The notes: a model not told the origin generated them from the letters alone. DNA of 59,044 bases from Akkermansiaceae bacterium UBA5689 (GCA_002420305.1 DIHT01000106.1:6751-65794), one strand, 5' to 3'; counted from the stretch's first letter, positions 37,099 to 47,485 are shown. Translations and numbers: made by a program.

Positions 37099-40000
37099 CT
37101 ACCGGCCGTCCTCGGGAAGAATCCGCCATTCATGGATGCCTGCAGACACACCCGGTCGCAGCCGAGCCTCCAACCTGATACAGTCTGTCTGGAACGCCTT
37201 GAATGTGACCTCATTAAACTGATCGAGTTCGACCGGGTATGACCCCAAAGGCTCCGCCGGCTTCCACTGACCCTGATGGCGATATAGAATACGCCAGCTC
37301 TCAGGAATTTGACGATCATTCCCATTGGCATACCAGTATACCTGCACCCCAGAAATCTTACGTAGCTTCTCGAATTCATACTGAACCCACTCGGACTTCT
37401 TATCGTTAGGCCGCTTGCCCTTTTCCCAGTTTGCAGAATCCTCCCACTCTCCCCCGTTCTTGCTGGACCAGGTGTAAGTAGAGCTCTTCCGTTGTTGCTC
37501 AACGGGCAGCACAGGCTCTGAGACTGGAGCCGGTGGCATCGCAGGAGGAGTTTCGGGGCTGAGCCGTGGCGCGAACACACTGAATTGCAGCCTTGTGCCC
37601 ACCAGATGAAACGTTCCCTGGAAATTCTGGCTCTTATCAAGACGGAAATCATTAGCATCGACATCCACGAAACTGGCACCCGTAAAGTCGATCAGATTGT
37701 AACTCCGCCCGGCTTTCACTCCACCGCGGTCCTTGATTGTAATTACCACACTGCGGTGCTTACTTCCGCGGAACGTGCCTCCAGTAATTCTCAGGAGGTC
37801 GGACTGCCCCCCGATCTCGAATTGCATGCGAGCTCCTTCCCTGAGCTCCAGACCGTCCCGGAGTGTCAAAGTTCCAATGCCGTCTCCCGGATCAATTCTT
37901 CCCCCGGGGTTGACCACCACAAGGGAAGAGCTCCCCCCTGCCCCAATGGCCCCATTGCCACTAAGGACCGCGCCGTGATTCACCACCACGGTCGATTTTG
38001 GACTGACTCCCGACCCGCTGGTGTTGTTGACCATAAGCACTCCAGCATTCACCGTGGTATCAGCTCGATACCCACGGTTGTTTCGTTGGTCTGGATCGTA
38101 GATTGGGGTGTAATCCGCCGTGAGCACACAAACCCCTGATCCATTTTTAACAATCCCTGCGCCATCGCACCACGTGTAGGCACCCCCTATTTCCTGTATT
38201 AGTCCATGGAAACTGAACTGTGCTCCCTCCGCTACATCCATCACCATATTGTAGGTTTCTGAGGGAGACCAGCCCGTGGTAGTCCAGGCAGAGCCCGGGG
38301 CCCATGCATGAGTCCCACCCTTGACCGAAATAGCGAGGTCCCCACTTCCCTCCAAGTTACCAGAAAGAGTGTATTGGTGTTGCGAGTCAATCTGCAGCGC
38401 GCTGACCGCGTTCCGACTCTCTGCATGGTCAATTATTCCAGAAATTGTCACCGGCCCATCGAGCACGTCGGGAAAGATTACAACTGCTTCCTCGGTTGGC
38501 TTCCGGACGTTCTGCCAGGACATCACCGGAACGCTCGTGTCCCCGGAGGAGGAGGGCAAGAGGTCATCACACAGGGCGGTCTCGATATGAGGATAGTGAA
38601 GATGAGATACGCTGGGCTTATAGGCACGGGATTTGGAGGCCCTGAGAAAAGGCATCTGCTCTCCCTCATTACTGCCAGAATAAGACGGCACTTCGCTCAG
38701 TCTACCCTGCAGGGCTGCTTCAAGGGTCAGAAGAGCCAGTGGCTCAGCAGAACACAGATTCGCGACACGGTGCAGCGGACTCGGGGTAAAGAGCCCCTGC
38801 TCAACCCGGAAATGTTTGCCGAAGGCATTGTTGGCAATAACCCGGCCCAGTTCCAGATAGGCCTCGTCGCGGGTCGCCTTGAAAAGCTCCACCAGCGGGA
38901 AGATGAACAGGTAATTTTCCTCCTCAGTTTCAAGATTCAGCCGGGGAGCCTTACTCGTCCCATCCCCGATATCTCCGAAATTATTTCCCCGGCACATCGC
39001 CCGCAAAGCCTCCCAGATATTCTTGTTGGCGCTTTGCTTGTAGCAGATGGCGAATGCGAGAATGTTAGTGGGAGTCGGAGACCATGGGATCCACGAGCTT
39101 TTGACCTCCTCTCCCGGCTTCGCATTCTTCGCATCACGATCGGCAAGGTCCGTTCCGTCAAAAAGCATGTTGCGCATCTCGTTGACCTCTGGTCTGTAGC
39201 AATGCTTAGCGTAAGCCTTGAGGTGTTTGAGCATTGTTTCACGGTAGTAACGCCCCTTGGCTCCGAGCTCCTCACCCAGCCTCAGCATGGCAATTCCTCC
39301 CCCATTCATCAGCCCCGCAGAACCCGAGGTAATCAGGGCATATTCGGGAACGGGATTCTCCTCAGAGCCGAAGGTCCGCAGGGATGTATGATGCCATGGC
39401 GGCAGGCCCGTGTCTGGGTGGGCACTCTCCGAGTAGCGGGCATAGAGTCTCTGAGCCCAGAACAACGGTCGGTCGTCCTCGTTTAGAAGACCCAGCTGAG
39501 CTCCCGCGTAAATGATGTCAGATCCCGAGTCAAAGAAGGTCAGGTTGCCCTTGACGATACCTACCACCGGCTTGGTGACCGGTTGGTTCCAGATAGTCTC
39601 CTCGTTCAACTCCTTCACGTAGCTTCCGTGGCGGGTGAAGTTCATGAACCCCCAATCCTGTATATGGGAGTCCCAATGCGCGGTCATCATACGGCGAGCT
39701 GCCACTGGATCAGCGTCCCAGAAAATTGGATAGTAGGGATAGTCCCGCTTCATCTCATGCCCGCTCTTTCCAGCTGGCCAGTCATTGCCGTCCTGCTCAT
39801 CGGTATTTAAATTGATCCAGCGATGGTGCCCCATCTGCAGAAGCCCATTGGCTACCGCATAGTGCTTGAAGCAGTAGCGGAGGCTCTCCTTGTAAGCATC
39901 GCGATAGCGCCCATCACCCGTCAGATTACTGATCCCTACGAGGAAACGCATGAGATTCCCCTGATAGGCGAGATTAGATGAGATAACCGGCTGAAAAGGC

Positions 40001-40293
40001 TGCTTTGAGCGAGGACCCGGGCCCCCAAGGCGATGGATATACATCTTCTCCGGCGCCTTCATCGTACTGACCTCGAGAGCATCAACGAAGAGCGGGCTAT
40101 GTTTCATTCCGTAAGTATCCCGGCCATGCTTAAGAACGGTGGCTGCGTAGCTCCGCAACCCTTTCATCCGCTCATCGCCCACAGTTCCAATAGTCTCTCC
40201 CCCGACTTGAACCGGGAAACAACCAAACAGAAAAAGCAGCCCGGCTCGCGGCGCACACTTCCAAAAAGGAATTATCGACAGTAATCTTTTCAT
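37099..40293 (-). CDS. secreted polysaccharide-active protein: alpha-toroid + beta-helix strand repeat + F5/8C-like domain
   Basis: A 1064-residue exported protein with three parts. Residues ~40-600 are helical, with motifs such as YQGNLMRFLVGISNLTGDGRY and GLPPWHHTSLRTFG that suggest a (alpha/alpha) toroid like pectate lyases or related glycan enzymes. Residues ~640-900 are glycine-rich (VNAGVLMVNNTSGSG, GDGIGTLTLRDGLEL), matching autotransporter-associated beta strand repeats, but without a barrel. The last ~115 residues (QYEFEKLRKISGVQVYWY, ESWRILYRHQG, IHEWRIL) resemble F5/8-type C carbohydrate-binding domains. A proline-rich linker near 930 separates the last two. The ATG is used; a GTG 42 bases upstream is open. 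Confidence 0.75.
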   Translation of the reverse strand: MKRLLSIIPFWKCAPRAGLLFLFGCFPVQVGGETIGTVGDERMKGLRSYAATVLKHGRDTYGMKHSPLFVDALEVSTMKAPEKMYIHRLGGPGPRSKQPFQPVISSNLAYQGNLMRFLVGISNLTGDGRYRDAYKESLRYCFKHYAVANGLLQMGHHRWINLNTDEQDGNDWPAGKSGHEMKRDYPYYPIFWDADPVAARRMMTAHWDSHIQDWGFMNFTRHGSYVKELNEETIWNQPVTKPVVGIVKGNLTFFDSGSDIIYAGAQLGLLNEDDRPLFWAQRLYARYSESAHPDTGLPPWHHTSLRTFGSEENPVPEYALITSGSAGLMNGGGIAMLRLGEELGAKGRYYRETMLKHLKAYAKHCYRPEVNEMRNMLFDGTDLADRDAKNAKPGEEVKSSWIPWSPTPTNILAFAICYKQSANKNIWEALRAMCRGNNFGDIGDGTSKAPRLNLETEEENYLFIFPLVELFKATRDEAYLELGRVIANNAFGKHFRVEQGLFTPSPLHRVANLCSAEPLALLTLEAALQGRLSEVPSYSGSNEGEQMPFLRASKSRAYKPSVSHLHYPHIETALCDDLLPSSSGDTSVPVMSWQNVRKPTEEAVVIFPDVLDGPVTISGIIDHAESRNAVSALQIDSQHQYTLSGNLEGSGDLAISVKGGTHAWAPGSAWTTTGWSPSETYNMVMDVAEGAQFSFHGLIQEIGGAYTWCDGAGIVKNGSGVCVLTADYTPIYDPDQRNNRGYRADTTVNAGVLMVNNTSGSGVSPKSTVVVNHGAVLSGNGAIGAGGSSSLVVVNPGGRIDPGDGIGTLTLRDGLELREGARMQFEIGGQSDLLRITGGTFRGSKHRSVVITIKDRGGVKAGRSYNLIDFTGASFVDVDANDFRLDKSQNFQGTFHLVGTRLQFSVFAPRLSPETPPAMPPAPVSEPVLPVEQQRKSSTYTWSSKNGGEWEDSANWEKGKRPNDKKSEWVQYEFEKLRKISGVQVYWYANGNDRQIPESWRILYRHQGQWKPAEPLGSYPVELDQFNEVTFKAFQTDCIRLEARLRPGVSAGIHEWRILPEDGR

Positions 40294-40409
40294 GTTATCA
40301 GCGTTGAAAGGCTGCAACAATAAGCTCTTCGCCACAGTCCATAGTGGATCTAATCCATTCTAAACTGAGGGACGAGACGGAATCCTCTAAAGGATAAGAA
40401 ATTCCAGCC

Positions 40410-41735
40410 TCAGGTCAGGGGCGTCTCTGTAAAAATGGAAACCCTTCCATCTTTCGTCCTGCAAGATGACTCCAGATCCTGATACTCCTTGGCTCTGTTA
40501 TACATCGTGAAATACACAAATGGATCGCGAAGCACGCTTCGCTTGAGCCGCGCATAGGGGTCTCCTGGTTGAGACATCATGAGAGAGAGGTGAACCTTGT
40601 GCTTTTTCTCATACAGGTAGGCGATTCCCTTCAAGAGCTTCGCGACGTCACCCACTTCTCCTATGAAATGAATCGGCCATAAGATTCGCTCCGTGATCTT
40701 CATTGAGGCCACCAACTTGAAAAGCCCTCTCGGCTTCTCAAGAGTCAGATCAAAATAATCTCCCCAGTTGATGGCCAGAGCAGCAGCACGAATTTCACCA
40801 TTCTTCCCTGGCAGCATATAGATCCTGCTCGTCCTGCTGTAGGATCTTACTCTCTCAAACATCTCCCTGAAAGAATCATACGTGGCATATTGCTGGAGGA
40901 GGAACCTATCCCTTCCCTCAAGAATCTTCTCATGAAACTTCCTTATTCGGTTATCATCCTCGGATATATCCACCAGTCTCTCACTCCATTTCCTGCTCCG
41001 AAAGAGCCGGTTGATCTTGATGTAGGAATCTACCCGGAATTGATCGTATCCTTTCTTGAATACGCGGGAGAGTGTCTCCATCGATCGCTGCATTCCCCGA
41101 TTATCCTTCCCAAAGTTAGCGTATCCGACATTCACCCCGTTAATCTTGGTTAGCTCATCGAATACGGAAAAGATTGTCGCGAACATTCCACATTGGCGGT
41201 AAAGCGCCTTTCCGTTTGTGCTGAAAGTGCTTACTCGGAGAAGATTGTAGTAATAGGAAGGGAGCAACGCCCCGGAAGGATGGTCCATGTAATCGAAACT
41301 GTTTACATGAGCATATCCGGCTAACCTGTAATTTTTCCTTCCCGCCTGATCCCTCTCCTGTAGTGGGTGCAGACAGAGAACCACCAAAGCCCTTCCGTTG
41401 ATTGAAGCAAGTGAGCTGGGAAGGTTTCTGAAGTAGACCCTGAAGGTCAAAAGCCCTTGCCCTGTCTGCTCATTAAAGTGCTTCTCAGGAACCGATATCA
41501 CCTCCCGGCATTGCTCCTCGAAAAAGTCACGGGAAGTGTTGAGGCCAACATCTGCGAGGATCTCCTCAATCCTTTCAAGACTCCGTACAGGAACAACCAG
41601 TAATTCAAGGCCCTCTTTGAAGCGATCAATCACCTTGATCTCGATATTATCGCAACGCAGAGATTCTTCTGGATGAAAATCCATCCGACCTCTCTCCAGA
41701 GGACGGAAATAGCGAAATGTGCGGATCTTCCCCAT
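40410..41735 (-). CDS. unrecognised cytoplasmic protein, possibly acyltransferase-like
   Basis: A 441-residue soluble protein with no signal peptide and no recognised family. It is rich in Arg, Phe and Tyr. Segments such as RALVVLCLHPLQERDQAGRK, LAGYAHVNSF and GVNVGYANFGKDNRGM have a beta-alpha character that could belong to one or two GNAT-like acyltransferase domains, but the acetyl-CoA loop is not clear. It stands alone between the polysaccharide-active gene and the divergent PVC dehydrogenase pair. The upstream 190 bases are A/T-rich. Function is unknown. Confidence 0.65.
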   Translation of the reverse strand: MGKIRTFRYFRPLERGRMDFHPEESLRCDNIEIKVIDRFKEGLELLVVPVRSLERIEEILADVGLNTSRDFFEEQCREVISVPEKHFNEQTGQGLLTFRVYFRNLPSSLASINGRALVVLCLHPLQERDQAGRKNYRLAGYAHVNSFDYMDHPSGALLPSYYYNLLRVSTFSTNGKALYRQCGMFATIFSVFDELTKINGVNVGYANFGKDNRGMQRSMETLSRVFKKGYDQFRVDSYIKINRLFRSRKWSERLVDISEDDNRIRKFHEKILEGRDRFLLQQYATYDSFREMFERVRSYSRTSRIYMLPGKNGEIRAAALAINWGDYFDLTLEKPRGLFKLVASMKITERILWPIHFIGEVGDVAKLLKGIAYLYEKKHKVHLSLMMSQPGDPYARLKRSVLRDPFVYFTMYNRAKEYQDLESSCRTKDGRVSIFTETPLT

Positions 41736-41926
41736 GGCGACTTACAACCAGATTCTTTTAGTGCCTTATTTTCCCGAAATCCTCAATCACAACGAAAAGA
41801 TCTTAGTCATAGACGTTTAGTCGGTTAGCAACCACAAGCTCATCGTGATTCCTCTAGGCAGGGACGGCAAAGCCCTGGAAGGTTCACTTGATCTTCGAAC
41901 TTCAGCATGCAGCATTTGGGCAACCC

Positions 41927-44521
41927 ATGAGAGCCTTCTGGATTGTCTTCTCACCCATTGTGCTTGCCGCCGTGCTGGGACAAGCGGCGCCTCCCAGCAG
42001 AGTGGTCGAGAAAAACCCCGCTCTCAACCCTCTTTCGCCGGAGGAGGCTATGAAGCACATTAGGCTTCCTGCAGGCTATCGGCTCGAACTTGTTCTCTCG
42101 GAACCTCAGATCCGCGAGCCAGTCGCCATAGCGTGGGACGGAAACGGGCGGATGTTCGTAGCCGAAATGCGCGGATACATGCAGGATATTAATGGAACCG
42201 GAGCTCAGGATCCTATTGGTAGAATTTCCCTGCACGAAGACACCGATGGCGACGGCAGGATGGACCGGCACTCGGTCTACCTCGACGGACTGGTGGAACC
42301 CAGAACCATCCTCCCCGTTGATGATGGACTACTTGTTGGGGAGCCCCCGGACCTCTGGTATTGCAGGGATCTAGACGGGGATGGGATTGCAGATACCAAA
42401 AAAAAGATCTTTGACCGATTCTCCATGCGCTCCAGCAATGTCGAGCACAAAGCGAATGGCCTGCTATGGGGAATCGACAACTGGATTCATGTTTCCCAGC
42501 ATGGTCGACGTTACCAGCTGACCAATCGTGAACTACAAAGCGAAGGTGTCGTTGTGGTCGGGCAATGGGGCCTGACTCGTAACGATGAGGGGCGACTCCT
42601 CTTCTCAACCAACGGAACTCCCGCAATCGCGCTGTTTGTACCTCCCCGCTATCATCAACCGGATCCCCGGAGGCAAATACGGCGCGGACCGATGGCAGCG
42701 GCTATCCGTGGAATGGGGAACTATCAAAGCGTCTGGCCCTCAATGGTTACTCCTGACCTGCAAAGCGGACCCGGCATGGCTCGATCCGAGGACGGCACCT
42801 TGAAAACGTTCACGTCCGCCTGCGGGCAGCTCGTATTCCGCGGGGACCGCCTCGGCGATGAAATCAACGGCGACTATCTCGTCTGTGAACCAGTAGGCCG
42901 CCTTATTCGTCGCTCGGCAGTGCGCTACGCCGATTCAGGTCATATCGAGCTGACCAACAGGTACGAAAAAAGCTCCGGCGAGTTTATTTCCTCCACGGAT
43001 GGGAATTTTCGCCCTGTCAATCTCTCGACCGGGCCCGACGGCTGCCTCTATATCGTGGATATGTATCACGGAATCATTCAAGAGAGAGTCTACATTACAG
43101 ACTATCTGCGCGGAGAAATTCTGAAGGCAGGATACGAAAAAAATGTCGGCCGGGGACGAATATACCGGGTGATTCGAGAAGGACTTTCCCCGGGGCCCCC
43201 ACCTGAACTTCTGAGTGCTACTCCTGCCAGACTCGTGGAAAGTCTGGCTCATCCCAACGGCTGGTGGCGCGACACTGCCCAGAGCCTTCTTGTGACCAGA
43301 CGAGAGGTCTCAGCTACCTCCGCGCTGCGGAAGATGGTAACCGATCACCAGGATGCCCTTGGGCGGCTCCATGCCCTCTGGACCCTCGATGGTCTCGAGC
43401 AACTCGACAAGGAAACTAACTTTATCGCCCTGGCAGATCACGACCACCGTGTTCGCACCGCAGCGATTCGCGCTATCGAACGGCTCCTCCGGGCCGAGGA
43501 CTCATCTGCCTGTTATCAAAGATTAAAAACCCTGTCAGACGATCCCGATTACTCAGTTCTTGCACAGGTGATCCTCACCGTCGGCAAGACCAATCACGAG
43601 GAAGGGAAAGACCTTATCGCTAGGTGCATCTCAAGAGACCCGATGAACGAGCGAATTCTCAATGCCGTGGCGGCGGCCTCGCCACGCCGATTTCTTGTAG
43701 ACTTTCTCTCCCTTCTCTTCGATCACCCTGTCTTTCATGGTGATCACATCGAGGAAAAAGCCGTAGCCCAACTGGAACAGTGGCAACGCTATTGCGTTAC
43801 CGGAACAATTTCTGGAGGGGACCCCCTCAGTGTCAAAAAGCTTCTGGATCTCATCGCACAGGCAGAGGCGCCCAGAGCACTATCCATGCTACAGACAATC
43901 GCCAGCACGATCGTGTCCCCCGGACGGAAACCGGCACGGGCCAAGATGATCAAATTCGCGGCCAAGCCTGTGAGCCTGACCTCGTTGGAACAGCGGAACG
44001 AACCAGCAATCCGTGAGCAGCTTCAGGCAATTTCCTTCATGTTCTCCTGGCCGGGCCTGACAACTTTTGGGCGGGAATTCGCCCATCAGCCCACGCCCCT
44101 GAGCAAGGAATACCAACTTCTATTTGACCGGGGGCAAGCGATCTATCGAGAGCTCTGCACCACCTGCCATGGCCCCGACGGGCGGGGGCTGATAAGCCCG
44201 GACGGCAAGAACTTGCTGGCTCCTCCACTCCCCGAGTCGCCTCGCCTGGAGGAAAACCGGGAGGCCGCCATTCAGATCATGCTACACGGCCTGGCAGGCG
44301 AACTCGACGGCAAGACCTACGAGGGCTTGATGGCTCCTTTTGGCGCAACTAACGACGATGAATGGGTGGCTTCCATCCTGACCTTCGTGCGCCACGAGTG
44401 GGGAAATTCTGGCAGCGTGGTCCTGCCATCACATGTCGCTGCGACCCGGGAAAAGTTTCAAAACCGCACCCGGCCATGGAACCAGAAGGAACTCACCTGG
44501 AAGCTACCAAAAGATAAGTAG
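41927..44521 (+). CDS. PVC-type membrane-bound dehydrogenase with cytochrome c domain, copy 1
   Basis: An 864-residue exported protein with a signal peptide to about residue 22. The N-terminal half is a beta-propeller of the PVC membrane-bound dehydrogenase type (LPAGYRLELVLSEPQIREPV, MFVAEMRGYMQDINGTG, PNHLSTGPDG-like VNLSTGPDG). A HEAT-like helical middle follows (HPNGWWRDTAQSLL, DHDHRVRTAAIRAIERLL). A C-terminal cytochrome c has heme motif CTTCH at 744-748 and probable axial Met near 803 in GLMAPFG. It likely oxidises a sugar or alcohol in the periplasm and passes electrons to the heme. The ATG is used; an upstream TTG lacks a signal peptide at its own start. Confidence 0.88.
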   Translation: MRAFWIVFSPIVLAAVLGQAAPPSRVVEKNPALNPLSPEEAMKHIRLPAGYRLELVLSEPQIREPVAIAWDGNGRMFVAEMRGYMQDINGTGAQDPIGRISLHEDTDGDGRMDRHSVYLDGLVEPRTILPVDDGLLVGEPPDLWYCRDLDGDGIADTKKKIFDRFSMRSSNVEHKANGLLWGIDNWIHVSQHGRRYQLTNRELQSEGVVVVGQWGLTRNDEGRLLFSTNGTPAIALFVPPRYHQPDPRRQIRRGPMAAAIRGMGNYQSVWPSMVTPDLQSGPGMARSEDGTLKTFTSACGQLVFRGDRLGDEINGDYLVCEPVGRLIRRSAVRYADSGHIELTNRYEKSSGEFISSTDGNFRPVNLSTGPDGCLYIVDMYHGIIQERVYITDYLRGEILKAGYEKNVGRGRIYRVIREGLSPGPPPELLSATPARLVESLAHPNGWWRDTAQSLLVTRREVSATSALRKMVTDHQDALGRLHALWTLDGLEQLDKETNFIALADHDHRVRTAAIRAIERLLRAEDSSACYQRLKTLSDDPDYSVLAQVILTVGKTNHEEGKDLIARCISRDPMNERILNAVAAASPRRFLVDFLSLLFDHPVFHGDHIEEKAVAQLEQWQRYCVTGTISGGDPLSVKKLLDLIAQAEAPRALSMLQTIASTIVSPGRKPARAKMIKFAAKPVSLTSLEQRNEPAIREQLQAISFMFSWPGLTTFGREFAHQPTPLSKEYQLLFDRGQAIYRELCTTCHGPDGRGLISPDGKNLLAPPLPESPRLEENREAAIQIMLHGLAGELDGKTYEGLMAPFGATNDDEWVASILTFVRHEWGNSGSVVLPSHVAATREKFQNRTRPWNQKELTWKLPKDK

Positions 44522-44587
44522 AAAAATCCCTGAGCGACTGAATTCTTCTTGGGCCTTTCCCCGATTCAACCAAAAACCCTCCCGAGC

Positions 44588-47296
44588 ATGAAGCCAATCC
44601 AGCTACTGATCTTTTCTATCACTACTGCGACCTCCCTTGTGGCAGAGAGCGTCTGGAAACCTGATAACACGCCTAAGTCTATTCCCCCCGGAATGTTTCA
44701 GCTCGACCCATCTCTCGAGGTGACGGTCTGGGCCACCACCCCTCAGCTCTACAACCCAACCAATATGGATATCGATCACAAGGGTCGAATCTGGGTTACC
44801 GAAGGAGTCAACTATCGGGGAAACAAGGGACAGCGGGCGGCCGGAGACCGGGTCGTCGTACTGCAGGATACAAACGGAGACGGAAAGTGTGACCATTCTC
44901 ACACCTTCGTTCAGGAGCCCGGCTTTATCGCACCACTCGGGATAGCGGTCTTCGACAACATCATCTATGTCTCTCAACCCCCGGACCTTCTCGCCTACAC
45001 TGATGTCAACCGGGACCTGAAGTTTGATCCAGAGGTAGACAAGAGAGAGGTAATTCTCACAGGCTTCAACGCCATCAACCACGACCACGGCCTCCATTCT
45101 CTGGTAGCTGGTCCGGGCGGAAAATTCTATTTTAACAATGGCAACTGCGGAGCAGTCTTCACCGATAACTCTGGCAAATCCTTCTACCTCGGAGGTACCT
45201 ATGGCAGTCGGGGACCAAATTGGCCGGCGGACCATCTCTCCACGACCGGAAAAACCTCCGACGATGGTCATGTATGGATCTCTGGTTTTGCCGTTCGAAT
45301 GAATCCTGACGGGTCCGAAGCCGAAATCGTCAGTCATGGACTCCGCAACTCCTACGAGCAAATCCTCACTTCGTTCGGAGACATGTTCCAGAATGACAAT
45401 GACGACCCCCGGGGATGCCGCACCTCATTCGCACTTGAATACGGCTGCGCGGGCTATTTTACGCGGAGCGGAAAGCAGAGAAACAAGGCAGTCCGTCGGC
45501 CCGGGCAGCCCTACGACCGGGTGCACTGGCGGCAGGATGACCCAGGCACAATGGATGCCGGAGACGTCTATGGTGGAGGGGCTCCCACAGGGATCACCTT
45601 TTATGAAAATGGGGCCTTGGGAAAGAAATGGAATGGCTCTCTCCTGAGCTGTGATACCGCTCTCAACACTATTCTGGGATACCGCCCGAAGCCCACCGCA
45701 GGCACCTTTGAGCTTAATCGGTTCGACTTTCTCACGGCCAATCCTCGAAAACAATATGATGGGGCGGACTTCGTGGGTGGAGGACCCAAAAACAATGATA
45801 TCGAGAAGGTTGCCCCCAGCTTTTTCCGGCCGAGTGACGTAACTATAGGCCCGGACGGGGCGATATATTTCTGTGACTGGTTTGATCCACGTGTGGGAGG
45901 ATCCGGGCACATGGACAGCTCTTTCTCAGGCACGATCTACCGAATAGCTCCACACGGATTCAAACCCGTGATTCCTGCAGTGGACCCCACGACCCTCACT
46001 GGCCAGATCGCGGCCCTGCGAAGCCCTGCAGTCAATGTCCGCTACCTTGGTTTTCGCGGGCTTCGTGCCGCTGGAGGAAAGGCCCTCCCTGCAGTAACGG
46101 CGCTCCTTGCCGACCAGAACCCATGGATTGCAGCACGTGCTGTCTGGCTTCTTCCTTACCTAGGTGAAGAGGGATTACAAAAGTGCCTCTCCCTCCTGGA
46201 GAACAAGGATTCACAGCAGCGTGTGGTCGCCTATCGGGCATTGCGCCGGGCGGGGCATTCCATGCTTCCTCATGCCAGGCGTCTAGCCACCGACCCCTCT
46301 CCTCAGGTCCGCCGGGAAATCGCACTTTCCCTGAGAGATCTTTCTGCCGCTGAGACTGCTGAAATTTTTGTTGAGCTTGCCCGGCGGTGTGACACTGAAG
46401 ACAAGAATTCGCTGGAAGCAATCGGCCTTGGTGCTGCGAACAAGGAGAGTGCGATCTGGAAAACCCTGAGGCAGCGACTACAACCAGGCCCACCTTCTGA
46501 ATGGCCCGAGTCCTTTGCTCGCCTGACGTGGCGCCTATGGGGTTCTGCCTCTATCGACGCCCTCAGGAGCCGAGTGCTCGACCGCTCCCTGAGCCTCGAG
46601 AAGAGAAAGTTCGCGGTAGAGTCCATCGCGTTTATTGATGATGAGAAGGCCGCGAGGGTCATGCTCGAACTCGCGTCTCCCGGGTCACCCCTCGCAGGCG
46701 AGGCCACTGCATGGCTCATGCGGAACGTCGCGGGCGAGTGGTCCAAATACAACCTTCGTGAAGCACTCAAGGAGCAGAATATTTACGATCCGGAATCCCT
46801 CGTAATATCCGCCTCTCCAGTTCCGCCTCCATCTACCCCGATACCTGACGTGAACGAGATCCTCAATCTCCCCGGAGATCCTGCCCGCGGGAAACTGGTT
46901 ACCGCGAAATGTATCTTGTGTCACAAGATCGAAGGCCTCGGAACAGACTACGGACCAAACCTCCGGGGTTGGGCACGGAATCAGGGAAAAGAGGTAATCA
47001 TTCGTGCCATCGCTGACCCATCAGCCGAGATCGCGCTCGGCTACGGAGGAACGGAGGTAATCCTGAAGAACGGGGGACGAATACATGGCATCGCATTCAA
47101 CAACAGCGACCTCGGTCGCGATGATTCTCCTCCCGTTGTCATCCAGTCTGCGGGTGGCCAGACTCAGATGATCCCCAGGGAGCGGATCGAAAAGCGACAG
47201 GGATTTAAACGCTCCCTGATGTATGATCCGGGAACTCTGGGCCTGACTAATCAGGATATTGCCGATCTTGTTGCCTGGCTCCGGACCTACCAGTAG
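44588..47296 (+). CDS. PVC-type membrane-bound dehydrogenase with cytochrome c domain, copy 2
   Basis: A 902-residue relative of the upstream gene. It has a signal peptide, then a propeller with WATTPQLYNPTNMDIDHKGR, VLQDTNGDGKCD and TIGPDGAIYFCDWFDPR, then HEAT-type repeats (LADQNPWIAARAVWLLPYL), and a C-terminal heme motif CILCH at 775-779 with KIEGLGTDYGPNLRG. The C-terminus LTNQDIADLVAWLRTYQ is the usual end of this family. It differs from copy 1 in the cytochrome type. The gap between the two is 66 bases on the same strand, so they are probably one operon acting in the same oxidation pathway. Confidence 0.88.
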   Translation: MKPIQLLIFSITTATSLVAESVWKPDNTPKSIPPGMFQLDPSLEVTVWATTPQLYNPTNMDIDHKGRIWVTEGVNYRGNKGQRAAGDRVVVLQDTNGDGKCDHSHTFVQEPGFIAPLGIAVFDNIIYVSQPPDLLAYTDVNRDLKFDPEVDKREVILTGFNAINHDHGLHSLVAGPGGKFYFNNGNCGAVFTDNSGKSFYLGGTYGSRGPNWPADHLSTTGKTSDDGHVWISGFAVRMNPDGSEAEIVSHGLRNSYEQILTSFGDMFQNDNDDPRGCRTSFALEYGCAGYFTRSGKQRNKAVRRPGQPYDRVHWRQDDPGTMDAGDVYGGGAPTGITFYENGALGKKWNGSLLSCDTALNTILGYRPKPTAGTFELNRFDFLTANPRKQYDGADFVGGGPKNNDIEKVAPSFFRPSDVTIGPDGAIYFCDWFDPRVGGSGHMDSSFSGTIYRIAPHGFKPVIPAVDPTTLTGQIAALRSPAVNVRYLGFRGLRAAGGKALPAVTALLADQNPWIAARAVWLLPYLGEEGLQKCLSLLENKDSQQRVVAYRALRRAGHSMLPHARRLATDPSPQVRREIALSLRDLSAAETAEIFVELARRCDTEDKNSLEAIGLGAANKESAIWKTLRQRLQPGPPSEWPESFARLTWRLWGSASIDALRSRVLDRSLSLEKRKFAVESIAFIDDEKAARVMLELASPGSPLAGEATAWLMRNVAGEWSKYNLREALKEQNIYDPESLVISASPVPPPSTPIPDVNEILNLPGDPARGKLVTAKCILCHKIEGLGTDYGPNLRGWARNQGKEVIIRAIADPSAEIALGYGGTEVILKNGGRIHGIAFNNSDLGRDDSPPVVIQSAGGQTQMIPRERIEKRQGFKRSLMYDPGTLGLTNQDIADLVAWLRTYQ

Positions 47297-47394
47297 ACTT
47301 GGCTCGAAATGTTGCGGTTGGGTCTCACGAGCGAGGAGCCTTGCCCTTTTTCATACCCTTGAACCTAAATATACTCCTTCCGGTGAAGATTTTT

Positions 47395-47470
47395 TGGGGC
47401 TTTCAGGACTTTAATAAGTCATAAATTACTTATTTTCAATTATATACAGTAATTTTGTTACTTTGCAAAC
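47395..47470. promoter_or_regulatory. A/T-rich region with nested inverted repeats upstream of the selenoprotein gene
   Basis: Clearly A/T-richer than its surroundings. It contains AAATTACT (47423-47430) and its inverse AGTAATTT (47448-47455), and TAAGT (47415-47419) with ACTTA (47428-47432). Probably a regulatory or bent region upstream of the promoter at 47486. Confidence 0.35.
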
Positions 47471-47485
47471 GACCTTAACATGCGG

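Noticed and set aside
40379..40405. Nested GGAAT/ATTCC and ATCCT/AGGAT pairing after the 441-residue gene
   Set aside because: A/T-rich arms of 5 bp, low stability, no clear U-tract.
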